Assembly: GCF_001522545.3 (NCBI RefSeq)
Contig: NC_031768.1
Coordinates: 91,560,230 to 91,624,229 of the forward strand
Length of the DNA: 64,000 nt
Direction: 5' to 3'
Origin: Parus major
Taxonomy: Eukaryota; Chordata; Aves; Passeriformes; Paridae
Under the pieces are notes generated by a model. The model made no database searches. It had not been told where the DNA came from and was given only the letters and a program-made list of their open reading frames with translations. The stretch's first letter is position 1. Every line of letters begins with the position of its first letter. The translations under genes were made by a program, and so were the position numbers. Positions 46,659 through 57,509 of the stretch are shown in pieces.

Positions 46659-46846
46659 GCAACCTGAAAAGAGCAGGTATGAAATGTGAACCTATACAAC
46701 CAGCAGGTAGACTGCTACAAAATGAAATCCCTTAATAGGTTCGTAGGAGGTCATACCATGTTCCCAAATTAAAATCAAAACCTGGAAACAAAAAGGAAAT
46801 AGGAAAAAGTGCAGTCAAATGCCAAATTTCATGGTCCTATTCACAT
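46659..46846 (+). repeat. Diverged direct repeat, copy 2 of 2
   Basis: Second copy of the repeat described at 45984-46171, in the same orientation. It is followed directly by an A-rich tract (46853-46890), whereas copy 1 is preceded by one (45914-45972). The two copies therefore bracket about 490 bases that include a CR1 ORF2 fossil. Identity of the repeat is unknown. Confidence 0.7.
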
Positions 46847-46852
46847 ATATTT

Positions 46853-46890
46853 AAAAAAAAAAAAAAAAGGAAAAAAGGAAAAGAAGAAAA
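46853..46890. repeat. A-rich tract
   Basis: Poly(A) interrupted by GG and G after about 16 bases. It abuts copy 2 of the direct repeat and precedes a T/G-rich tract of opposite strand bias. Confidence 0.9.
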
Positions 46891-46911
46891 TATTACACCA
46901 TGGCATAAAAT

Positions 46912-47042
46912 GTTTGGGTTTTTTATTTTTGTTTGCTTTGTGGTTTTTTGTTTCATCTTGTTTTTTTGTGGGGGGCTGTTTGTTTGTTTGGGTGTTCAGT
47001 TGTTTGGGTTTTTTTGTTTTGTTTTGTTTGGGTATTTTTGTT
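46912..47042. repeat. T/G-rich low-complexity tract
   Basis: About 130 bases almost devoid of A and C, made of TTTG, TTGGG, TTTTTTG and TGGGG words. The 95-codon frame across it (Phe/Leu/Trp/Cys/Val) is a composition artefact. With the preceding A-rich tract it gives a sharp strand asymmetry switch. Several GGG runs exist, but spacing is too irregular to claim a G-quadruplex. Confidence 0.8.
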
Positions 47043-47047
47043 GATGA

Positions 47048-47595
47048 TCAAGTCTTCAGCTGTACTATCTTATTCAGTTCTGGTATTCCCCTTTAATTGT
47101 TGCTGTTAGTTCTGCCCTCTATGAAACACCCTTTTTTTTGTCACTCACATTAGACTTTGGGCTGATCTGTTTTTTCTGTTGTCATTTCCAAAATGAGGGG
47201 CATTGCTCTGTCCTGTAGCACAGGAACCTAGTATGGCCTCTGCCCAGCATCCCAAAGTGCACATCACTGTGTGTACAAGCTGCAAATTCAATGGAGGAGC
47301 AGAAACTGGTCAGGAATCTGCTGAAGATTAGAGTTTGGGGAATTGATTCACGTTCATCAACATACTATGACACTTTGAAACAATCTGTCTTCTCTACCTC
47401 TTCCTTTCTTCCTTTCCTAAAAGCATTTTCATGAGCATCATTGGATTTCTGTCATACCTGACCTTACTTTCAGCTTAGTTGCAGGATTGTACCTCCCCTC
47501 TCTCCCCTTCAGCTGTCCTCCCCTCCACCTCCAGCCCATGCATGTGATCTGCATCCCAGTCACCTTCCACGTATTGTTCCACATCCTTCTCCCCT
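47048..47595. other. Unique noncoding DNA, pyrimidine-rich in part
   Basis: Single-copy DNA. The section 47395-47595 is CT-rich. Nothing recognised. Confidence 0.5.
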
Positions 47596-47596
47596 T

Positions 47597-47720
47597 TGCA
47601 TTTATTTATTTATTTATTTATCTTCCCTGGGGTTGGAAATGGGGAAAAAAATAAAAATAAATATGCAAATGAAAGGGAAAAAACTGAGAGAAATTTAATT
47701 AAAATGTGCGTGGTTTTTTC
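47597..47720. promoter_or_regulatory. (TTTA)n tract followed by octamer-containing AT-rich block
   Basis: A (TTTA)n microsatellite at 47601-47621 is followed by AAATAAAAATAAATATGCAAATGAAAGG. This contains a perfect octamer ATGCAAAT (POU-factor consensus), then GAAATTTAATTAAAATGTGCG. The octamer plus TTAATTAA core may indicate a small enhancer. The microsatellite is certain; regulatory function is speculative. Confidence 0.35.
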
Positions 47721-47724
47721 CCTT

Positions 47725-50700
47725 CGAGTGCTTTAGGGTGGAATAGCAAATTCTTAAAAAAGAGAGCACTCAGAATAAGGTTAAAGAGCTGGAAACTGAT
47801 TACATGCAATTGAAAATGAAAGCAGGGAGGGGGTGGTGGAGATGTAGCATATTGAGATTGGTAAAAGGCTCTGGGAGACTCTTGCTGGTGAGGGGGCATT
47901 TTTCACTGTGAGTTACAGCCAAGCAGGCATTGTATATGAGGTCTGCAACAGGGTTTCAGACGTTTTTGCATCAGGAGAGAGGCAGGGAGAAAAGCATTTT
48001 ACTCTGAAGAGCAATATGAAGAGGGCACCTTGCAGATGAGAGCTGGGAAAAAAAGCAACAGTCAGGAAAGATAGAGAGGAGTGGGGAACAGCCACCACCT
48101 TCTGGTTTGCATCTGTAGATCTGCCATACCCTGAGAAAGGACAGGACTCCTAGAATGCTTGATGGTAGGGAAGGGAGAGAGAAATGGATGAGTCTCATAC
48201 TTTATGCAGGATCTGCAGTCACCAGTTGCGAGCTTGATCAAAGCCATTGCTGTAATGCATGTGTGCGCAGGAGAAGGCGAGGTTGTTGGGCTGTGGAGTT
48301 GTGCTTCAGCTTATTAAAGATTTGAGGGTGAAAACAAGTTCTGAGGGGGGGTGGTGGAAGTCCCCCAGCCTTACAGGCATGTTTGGACAGCAGTGGTCTG
48401 GCTAGGTCCTGTTTCTGCTTGACCCCTGGGTGCTCACAGGGCCATGTAGCAGCTTCCTAAAACAACAGGACTCCCTTAGACCAAGCACAGGACCTTCAAG
48501 TTTAAACCCCATCCTCCCTATTGACCCACTATGACAGCATCAGGGCCAGCAATAGATTTGTGTGCCAAGGGTGAGAATGTGTATATTATGTGGCCTCACT
48601 TACAAGCAGAGCTTTTCTAGTGCATCTTCTCCATTCTGCTCTCATTCCAACATGGGAATCATTTTTTGGCAGCCTGTTCTTTTAATTAAGCACAGCCTTT
48701 GAAAGACCATATCCCCACTTGTGCCCTACCTTGGTTCCAGGCTGCCAAGGTCTCTTCATTACTCAGACCCCATGGACACCTCGTGAATTTAATTTTTAAA
48801 CCTGTGATATTCTCTGAGGTGTGGGTCTGTCCCTCTGCAGTCACTGAAAGGCCTGTTCCTAGCAGCTCTTCCTTAGGGCCATTGCTGCCTGCTGCAGGGA
48901 GTCCCCTCACCAAGCAGAAGCAAGTCCCAAGCACTTCTTTTCCTGTTTGGTTGGTACCCACATTGCATTGGCTGTGGGAAGCACCATTTTGGTGCTGTTC
49001 CTGCCCTTCAGGGGCATGGCTGGAATAGGGGAGGAGGGCACTGAGGGCTACCTTATAAGTGTTTTGAATCACATTTGGAAAAGCTTCCATATTAAATAGT
49101 TCCTGATTCTGACTTGTCCATGCACTGTCTGAGTTCTCAAAAAGCTCTCTTGGAAAGGGCTTATGGCAAGGACAACAGCTGCTTCCTACTCTGGTGTAGC
49201 AGGGATTGATGCTGCAGCTTTTATAACCCACCAACTGTAGCTCTCCCCTTCTGCCCACAGATATTAAGGGTCCAATTTTCCCTTCTATTTCCCATGCCTT
49301 TTAGAGTGAAGGAGAGAAAAGAAGTCCTCTTGCTGTGATGCAGAGTGATTGCTGCCATCTGACATTCACATTTATCTCCTTGGTCTTTTCATTATCTCCC
49401 TCCCGTTCTGCTCATTCTCAGCTGTTTGCTGATCCTCTTCCTTCCTCTGAGACTGGCTGTTGTTAAAACTCCTCTTCTTACCTGCTCTGTATATCTTGAC
49501 TTATCTGCTTGGTTCACATCTCATTCATTGATTTTTTCATACCCAGCTGCTAAATGAGCACTGTTTGCACCTCTTCCACAAGCATCTTCTGCTTTGCTGC
49601 TGCAAATTCCTTTGTAGTCCAACTAAAACAGTGTAGCTTTTCATTACAAACAGAAAAGCCAGCAGGCTTCCGATTTTTCTTACTTCTGCCTGTGTGCTGC
49701 TTGTTTTATTTCAGTCGAGAGGTCACACCACTGGTGACTCTTACTAGAGATGTTTCCCTAACTTTGAGCCCAATTTATCAGTCAGGATACAAGGCTCATT
49801 TTTCCCAGGTGCCCCAGACCAGGAATAGCCTCTGGCTGTTACACAGCTTTTCAACAAACTGTGTCAAGAAGCAGCAAAATCCTGCCTCCGGGAACATGTT
49901 CCCTTTCTTAGTTTTATTCTGTATTGTTACAATCTCGTTTAGTGTCTCAATTACATATAGACAGGCACAAACTGCAAATTCAGATCAGAAATTCAGGGAT
50001 GTCTGTGTCCTATGGACTTGTCTGCCTTGGTTAGTTTGTACCACTACAACTATATAAATAGATGAGTGATAAGCAACAAATACTTTTGTAGGAGCATCTG
50101 TGTGCCTGCATTTGAGGGTTATCCCATACCATTCAAAGCTGCTTTAGTGATGCCAAAGTTAGTGTGTAAACATGAGTGCTATGCAGTTCTCTGGTATAGG
50201 CACACTCACGTGCAGCCAAAATGCAGTTTAGGATTTTTATCTCATTTGTATCTGCAGAGGCATCAATCCCACATTTCCATTTCATTAAATCAGTGGGGTC
50301 TGTGTTAACTCTGACATAAATCTTCAGCTTCATCTCCACCACAAATCTTCAGGCCTGATATATGGGAAAAGAGGGAATAATAGAACCAAGTCACACAAAA
50401 CACAGCTCATGATACGCACAGAACTTCTGTAAGATTGTGCTCTCTTTTGGAACATGGTGTGAAGCTGATGCAGATAAAATAGGAAATGGCCAGAATTTAT
50501 GCTGAAAGCTCATATCTCCCTGTTGGTCTGCTGTGTGCTCACCACAGATTGGCTTGGAAGTTTAGGGCTGTTGGCTTTTTAAAGTAGGAAAATGGTTCCA
50601 TTGGCTTCTGCAAGTGAAGCACTTGTGTTATTTCAGAAGTGGGAATGAGTTTGGCTCATGAGAGATGTCCTGTGCTTGTAATTATGGGAATCTCATGGTT

Positions 50701-51620
50701 CTGGAGGTCTTCTAATATACATCTACATCTGCCAGTCAAGCAAGAAACATTGGGAAAACAGGCTTTCTTGAGACTATCTAGGAAGTCCAACATCTAATAT
50801 TCATGAACTTGGAAAGGCACAGACATGTGAAGTAAAAAATTAGTCAAATCTCTCAAATATCAGGACTGGTCAGAATAGGAGATCCAAGAGGAGTTGGTTT
50901 GTCTAGACTTAGATTTTGCCATGTTCTTCCCTCATTTGTTTGCAATGCAAGGCAAAGGACAAGTCTCCATGCACAAGGCCTGCAGCATTTTGTTGTCTCA
51001 GGTTTTGAGGGGCAGCTCAAGCCACCAGGACCCTCTGAAAGGTTCTAGACCACATAGTCCATGGGTAAAAAATCTGGGTGGAACATTACAGTTGGGAACC
51101 CCACCAGAGCACAGTGAAAACCCTGTGAGTGCTGCAGGGGTGAGAAAGGCTCCTGGGAAGTGAGTGAGTCGGGAGCTGGGAGCCTGCAGGGCTGCTCATC
51201 CTACCTCTGGTTCTCAACTTCATTTTCCTGATTGCAAAAGGCTGGCAGCATGCATACGTCACTCTTAATCTTCCTTTTGCATCCCTGTTTTTGCAGTTGT
51301 CAGAGAACCGTATTATGCGAGTTGGAATTAAGCAATTAAGGCAATAATGTTTCTCTTGAAGAGTTTGACAAGGCAGAAGGAACACAGACTACTTTTCAGA
51401 CAAGCTTTTTGTTGCATGTTTACCTAAAAACAAAGGGAAGAAAGAAATGGACAATGGTACACACGTACACAGCAGCTTTGTGACCAAGCCACCCTTCCCT
51501 CCCTGTGCATCCTTCCCTCTTACTTGTCCCATAACACCACTGAGGTCTTGGGTCCTCAGAGGGGCTGCTCACTCGCCACATTCAGCACAGAGGACTCAAA
51601 GGAAGGGTCTGCCACAATCT
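47725..51620. other. Unique noncoding DNA, nothing recognised
   Basis: Long single-copy interval without recognisable repeats. Larger frames (190 codons minus at 48686-49258 starting GTG; 167 codons plus at 49554-50057) have no domains and are regarded as chance. Pyrimidine-rich stretches occur at 49360-49560. Confidence 0.5.
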
Positions 51621-51621
51621 G

Positions 51622-51675
51622 TAATGAAATTGGATCTTAAACAGATGTTAAAGGTCTAGCTCAACCCCATGCTTC
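51622..51675 (-). mobile_element. Possible short CR1 3'-end fossil
   Basis: GAAATTGGATCTTAAACAG and GTTAAAGGTCTAGCTCAACCCC resemble the reverse complement of the last part of CR1 ('ttaaaggtcatctagtccaacccc'). Short and diverged, so tentative. Confidence 0.3.
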
Positions 51676-51679
51676 ATGC

Positions 51680-52385
51680 TTCAGAGCAAGGGCTTTTGTC
51701 ACTGACTCATGGATTGCACTTTGATAGCTATGCAAGGCTGGTGTGTGGGGATGAGGTGGGGGAAGGTTGCTATCAGCTGCTTGGAGACAAAGGTTCAGAG
51801 CTGCACTCTGTGAGGAGGTTTTTGACTTTGCATCTTGTTTGAATTCTTCCCATTTCTCTTGTTCTAAAAGAGACCTTCCAACCTTCCTTTGTATAGATTG
51901 ATTCACAGTGAGTTTGTGGAAAAGGAGAGGGTTATGCTATTGAACTGTTTTGCCGGTGATTTTTACAGCACAGTCAAAGATGGGCTAAACTGAGGCTGCA
52001 AGTCTCAATTGTCTTGGAAGCCAAGGTGCTGGGAAGCTAGTCTGACCTATGGAGAGTCATGGTCCTGCTGCCTCTGCACCTTCCCTCTGTTTAGCAGATG
52101 AGTTAGTGCCTTTTAACACTGTTGATAAGATATAAAATTTGCTTTGAACCAGTAACTGTGCTAAGGATCAGACTCAGGGATACAAATGTAAGATTCTGCA
52201 AAACAGCATCATTTGAAATAAGCTTCACCCTTATCCCCAGTTGTGCTTTCTTTCCTTGGGATGTGATTGGTCACCCATGCTTTGAACCTGCTTAGCTGTT
52301 GGCAGAAGGTTAGCATTTTGTGCATTTCCTACAGGTCTCAGGAGGGAAAGGAGCAGGGAATGGGGAGTTACTGATTTGTTGCCAG
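51680..52385. other. Unique noncoding DNA, nothing recognised
   Basis: Single-copy sequence. Short minus-strand open frames (51661-51906 and 52231-52413) lack recognisable domains. No repeat detected. Confidence 0.45.
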
Positions 52386-52389
52386 TTGA

Positions 52390-52465
52390 GATACATAGGG
52401 CCTGATTCACCACTGCTCCATTAGACCCATAGTCACTCCAGCATATTAAATGAATCAGAGGCAGT
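52390..52465. repeat. Possible ancient inverted-repeat element
   Basis: GGGCCTGATTCACCACTG at 52398 is followed about 50 bases later by TGAATCAGAGGC, giving arms that can pair (CCTGATTCA with TGAATCAG). The middle reads AGTCACTCCAGC. It is reminiscent of old amniote palindromic repeats starting 'gggcc(a/t)gattc' with central 'gtaactcc'. Too diverged for certainty. Confidence 0.3.
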
Positions 52466-52469
52466 GACT

Positions 52470-55425
52470 CAGGCTCCAGCGCTCTAAATAGTCAGCAGAA
52501 GTGGCAAGCCTAGTCCCCAGTGGCACTAATGACTGAAAGAGAGTTAAGAAAGTGTGTGGCTTAATGGGGTGTATTCCCCAGCTCACACAGACACACAGGG
52601 AATCATTACCAGATAGAGATAATTGCGTGATTGTGTAACAGAATGCTCACATACACTGATCTATAGTAGTGCGTGGGAGGATTTGGCTCGCTTTGAAACC
52701 TCTTCCCAAGTTATATGAGCTAAATGAAAGCAGGCCCACTCAGGGCAGATTACTGGAAGCTGAGAGCACGTTGTGGGGATGGATAACCCCTTCACTTTAA
52801 GCATACTTCACTGCCCACTTTCAGGAAAAAGGATTATAGAGGCCCTTGTTCCAAGCCAGCAGGGCTCATCTTAAGCAAAGTTGCTAGGTAGGGGTGTAAT
52901 GAGATAATTCAGACAGTCTGAGACCACTCTTTGCTTACATAAATAGCATTCACGTGGAAGCAAAGTTGTCCCAGTCGGCACCTGTGTCAAAAGCTGCTCT
53001 TTACGTCTCCATCTTGCCTGGTCACATCCGAGGGAGGTCAGCTGAGCTTATTCTCAGTAGCAGTTGTTTGGCCTGAATTAGTACTCAAGGAAGCATTGGC
53101 TCAATCGATCCAGATAACTCTATCTAGCCTTTGTTTAAATAAGGCCACAAGTTCCCACCGCCTCTACCTCATTTATTTGCTGTGTAGTTCAGCAGCCAAG
53201 CTGTGTTTGTGGAGGCAGGCAAAAAAAAAAACACAAAAAGAGAGGGAAAAAAACAACCCACAACAGCTAAAGGTAAATGCCTATTTCTTCTTTCATTCAG
53301 GAGTCAGAGGAAATATTTTGTGGGTACTATCTAGACTTGGTCCTCTTCATCCCTTTGCTTTGCTTGCCTATAACTACCAAGCCCTGGTTTTGACTGCAGT
53401 TGATCTTTTTATCCCTCTAGCTGAGGGTTGCACCACATTCCCCTCCCTTTCTCCGGATGTTTTAATGAGCTTGCATTTTCATGAAAGGCCAGATCTGATC
53501 GTGACTTGAATGGCAGCTGCCAAACAGAGCTCTTAGTTTCAAACTCAGCAAGAAAATGGCTTTGCCTTCCCTCAGAGCAGCTTATGTACTTGGGAGGCTC
53601 ACTCATTATGAGCCATTTCTATTAAGGGCCAAGTACCTTTTGTGTTCTTTGGGGTCTGCTCAGCACCACTGAGGATTGTGCCTTCTTTGTGTTTTGGGCT
53701 AACATCAGCAAAGCTTAGACAAGCATGCTAGGAAGAACATGACTACAGTTGTCATCCTGCAAGTCTTGTTTTTTCTACTGGTTCACTAGGGTATTTCCCC
53801 TCCCTTATTAATATATTTAAAATTAAAAAAAAAAATTAAAAATAGAGTGTTTTACTTCTCCTGAAAAGCATCTTCCATTTTCTTTATGCCTGGCAGGCAT
53901 CTGCATGCTGTGCTTTTCACTGGACTGGAAGCATTCAAAGGGTGAACAGCATGAAGGACATGAGGGGTTTTTTTGGAGGGGGGCAGGGGGACTGGTTCCA
54001 GGCTGTGTAATTTTAAGGTGTGAGGAGTCATTACCAAAAGAAGATACGCTAAGGTGCCCTGAGAATGAGATTGGCTCAAGTCCTGGCAGTAAAGCAGGTC
54101 TCCAGGAAGAGGGAGAGAGGTCTCTTTTCACAACAGTTGAAGTCAGTAGGTAGGATGAGAGGTGAATGTGGGCAAAGTGTGCACCCCAGCAAAGAGCTGT
54201 AGGAGAAGGCACTATCAGGCAATGCTCCCAATACCACTATTGTCCTGGCAAGGTTCATTGACCCTTCTGACTTACAGAGAGCAGAGAATGATCAGGATGT
54301 GCTGCAGCCCAGAAGGAGAGACTGTTTTCTCCTTCACCCCATGCCTCAAGTCTCACAACTGAACCTGTGGCTTATGGGTGCCACAGCTTTCAAAGTGACA
54401 GGAAATGAAGCAGCTGAGGGGAGGAGGGAAACAAAGCCTACCAAGTTTATCCTCTGCCTTTTTAGTATGGCCAAGCTTTCAGAGAGTTCACAGGTGCATG
54501 AGTTCTGGGTGAAGATAAGATGTATGTACAGAGGCATTTCTTGTCTAAAGTGTTTTTTCTCTTCTAAGGTGTTTTTTCTTGTCTAAGGTGTTTTGCTGTC
54601 TTGTGTGTTGGAAAAGGGAAGTCAGGTAAGCTACAAGAGACATCTTCAGTAAAGAAGATGGTACTAAAAACATGAGAGAAGCAGTGTGGGTGAATACGCA
54701 AGGAAAGTATCATCTACGCTTCTTTACTTCTAGGCATCCCTTGGCACGAGCTTTTGGTCACTGTGGGAGGCAAAACACAAAGCTATACAGATTATTTGTT
54801 TAACCTGTACAACAGCTTTTCTCTTCTCTGCTATGTCAGGCTTTGTCTCCATGGCCCCCTGGGAAGCAAATGGATCTTTGATTGCTGTTCACATCAATGG
54901 GGAAGTCATCTATGCCTTTTCTTTTTTTTTTACCCCAAGTTTAAAGTAATATCCAATCACATTTTGAACCACTGACACTTCAGATTCACAGCCTGAGTTT
55001 TGACTCTCTTACAACCTGCCCTACGCCTGACATGTTTCTTCACTTCAGTGTCCCAATCCACACAGTCATTTATTCACATTAAGGCAGTAAAATACAGACG
55101 AGGAAATCTTACAAATGAGAACTTCTTACATCCTCTTTTGGTGGCTTTTTCATTTGGCCACAGTAAATGATGATTCAAACTGAAAGACTTCAGATTTTGG
55201 TTCCTCACCTTTGATTTTTGCACCTAATCTCTGCAGCTTCATCTAATCAGGCAATGTAGGAAATCTCCCCTCTAGGCCATTTCTCACCTTGTATGTTGTA
55301 TTTATATCACTCTCTGATCCATTTTATCGCCACGCCAGAAACGTTTAGGCCCTTGTTCTTACCATGTCCCTGGAATAGCACGGGTCATCATCCTATTACT
55401 CCTGAACTGTTTTGCAAGGAAGCAG
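52470..55425. other. Unique noncoding DNA with two small simple repeats
   Basis: No gene recognised. Candidate motif patches, such as GAGATAATTGCGTGATTGTG near 52616 and GGCTCAATCGATCCAGATAAC near 53097, are isolated. A 20-22-bp minisatellite lies at 54541-54595. A-rich runs lie near 53221 and 53823. Confidence 0.45.
54541..54595 (+). repeat. Three-copy ~20-bp minisatellite
   Basis: Units TTGTCTAAAGTGTTTTTTCT, CTTCTAAGGTGTTTTTTC and TTGTCTAAGGTGTTTTGCTG are arranged head to tail. A local slippage-type duplication with about 80-90% unit identity. Confidence 0.8.
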
Positions 55426-55429
55426 CCAG

Positions 55430-55520
55430 AGCACAGGACCCTAAGTAACCTGACCAAGCTGCTCAAGTCAGTAGCAGAGCTGAGCTCTGATCATGCATCC
55501 CCACAGCCTGAATTTGTGTT
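55430..55520 (-). mobile_element. MIR-like SINE fossil
   Basis: AAGTAACCTGACCAAGCTGC, AGTCAGTAGCAGAGCTGAGC and TCTGATCATGCATCCCC reproduce the reverse complement of the MIR body ('aggtcacacagctagtcagtggcagagctgggatt..gaacccaggtctg'). Highly diverged. The flanking 3' MIR half is not obvious. Confidence 0.5.
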
Positions 55521-55720
55521 TCTCTCCTGTGCAAAATCCATGAGCCCTACAGCCTTTCCCAGCATTCACTACAGTATGCCTGCTTTCAGCAGCTCCTCCA
55601 GCATGTGAACCCCTTGCATCAGGAAAGCAGAGTGGCCCCATTGATTCCCATTAACATGCAGGTACACACTGTTTGTCTCCCTCTGGGAACATGACGGGAA
55701 GAGTTTTAGTGTCAGGAAAA

Positions 55721-55764
55721 ATAGTAATAATAATCATAATAACAACAGCAGCAATAATAATAAG
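55721..55764. repeat. (AAT)n imperfect microsatellite
   Basis: ATAGTAATAATAATCATAATAAC then AGCAGCAATAATAATAAG: an imperfect trinucleotide repeat with a short CAG interruption. Confidence 0.8.
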
Positions 55765-55769
55765 AAAAT

Positions 55770-56980
55770 CTCCTAGGTGCCAACTCCATATTTTCTGGGG
55801 CCTGGTTAAGTTCTCTGGAGCACAGCACTCCATCACTTTTGTGAGCAGGGTATAGTTGCTCATAACTTGAAGGTTTTATCTCTGGGCTTGCTGTACTAAA
55901 AAGGAGAAAGGAGGCAAATCCTGCATTCCATGGAAGTATAGATGTTTAATTAAGTATCACATTTAGCTGTTCCAGACTACTGCTTGACAGTCACTGCATT
56001 TTGAAAATTGTCTCCTTATTTTTTGGTATTGAAAAGATAAAAAACACCTGACTTACATGGTGTCTGTCTTGTGTGTCCCTCTGCACCTTGGAGTGACCTG
56101 TGCTCCAGGACCTATGCACAGATCCTGCTGGCATGCATTTATATGACTCTGGTGCTTGCTGAATTTCACACCAGTCTTAGGGGAACAAGTGCCTCCTCTG
56201 TTCTGCTTCCCCTGACCCTTTCTGTCATCTTAAATCCAGCCTGCCTCCTGCCTGCACTGTGGCATTTGTCTTTGGGTCTCTCCTCTTTCTTTTTTCTTGT
56301 TCCTTTAGGACTGGGAAAAAAAGAAAATTGCACCTTGGAGAAATTAGTTTTTTGGACCTTTCTTACACTGCCTTTCTTGCAAAGATCTCAGATCACCTAC
56401 ATCTTGCAAGAATTAATAATATAAAGCCTGCTGCCCCTCTGCGAGACTGACCATTTTTATTATCGTTGTATGAAATTAGCAGTCTCTTTGAAGTCTACTT
56501 AATCTACTTTGGGACTGTGACACCTTGCATACAGATCCTAAGCAACACACTCCAGGAACTACAAAACCAGAGAGACTGGTCAGAGTGCAGTGGCCTCAGC
56601 ACAGAATCTGCTAATCCACCTGTCATTCCCTCCTGTGCTCCCAGAGTCACACATCCCACACCATCAGAGAGACAGAGGTGTAGTTTAAAGTGTTTCACCC
56701 AGAGGCCAGCTGTTGACAGAGCTTAAAGTGCCTGTCTTGTGTGTGCTAACCACTTTATCCTTTGCCAGTGACCACCACCAGAGCTATCCTCTGGATAGGG
56801 AAGAGCTGAGGTTGCCCATGGGTCTTGTCACAGCATGCTCATCACAGCCACCGCCAGCCACACATCACATCCCCGCTCAGTCACTCTGCAGACCATAGGT
56901 CTGTGGCCTTGGCACCTCAGAAAGACATTTCACTGGTTTTGACTGGAGTACACTTATATTGTATTCCCAGTGCCTGGCAA
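55770..56980. other. Unique noncoding DNA, nothing recognised
   Basis: Single-copy DNA. A 117-codon plus-strand frame (56071-56424) has hydrophobic composition without a recognisable family. The 5' boundary of the downstream LTR may extend into the last part of this interval. Confidence 0.45.
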
Positions 56981-56984
56981 GGAG

Positions 56985-57505
56985 CTGTGCTTTGGATTTG
57001 TGCTGTATACAGGGTTGATCACATAGAGATATTTTCCTTACTGCTGAGCAGAGCTGACACAGAGCTAAGGCCTTTGCTGCTTCTGGTACTTCCATGCTGG
57101 CAGGAAGTCAGGTGTTCCTGGAGCCTGGGAGGAGACAGGACAGGTGACCCAGACTGACCAGAAGGATATTCTATTTCTTATGACATCATGTTCAGTGTAT
57201 AAAGATGAAGGAGGAAGGGAAGGACATTTGGAATGATGGTGTTTGTCTTCCCAAGTAACTGTTACACATGATGGAGCCCTGCTCTCCTGGGGATGACTGA
57301 ACACCTGCCGGCCCATGGGAATGGTGATTTACTTCTTCGCTTTGCCTGGCTTGTGTGCACAGCTCTTGCTTTCCCAGTTAAACTGTTTTTATCTCAGCTC
57401 ATGAGTTTTCCAGCTTTTACCCTTCCAAATCTCTCCCTGATCCCACTGGTGGGGCAGTGAACAACTGCCTGGGGCTTAGCTCATGGCTGGGGTTAAACCA
57501 TGGTA
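56985..57505 (+). mobile_element. Solo LTR of an avian endogenous retrovirus
   Basis: The ordered landmarks match a very common avian ERV LTR layout. They are a segment ending TTACTGCTGAGCAGAGCTGAC, then ACAGAGCTAAGGCCTTTGCTGC, GACAGGTGACCCAGACTGACC, TATGACATCATG followed by a TATA-type box (TATAAAG at 57198-57204), GATGGTGTTTGTCTTCCC, a TTAAACTGTTTTTATCTCAG / CTCATGAGTTTTCC module corresponding to the polyadenylation and U5 area, and the 3' end GGGGTTAAACCA at 57489-57500. No internal retroviral sequence or second LTR is beside it, so it is a solo LTR left by recombination. It is moderately diverged. Subfamily not assigned; the 5' boundary is approximate. Confidence 0.8.
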
Positions 57506-57509
57506 AATG

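Noticed and set aside
46809..47096. 95-codon Phe/Trp/Cys-rich frame
   Set aside because: Encoded by the A-rich and T/G-rich low-complexity tracts; composition artefact.
48686..49258. 190-codon minus-strand open frame
   Set aside because: Starts at GTG, no domain, composition unremarkable; judged chance.
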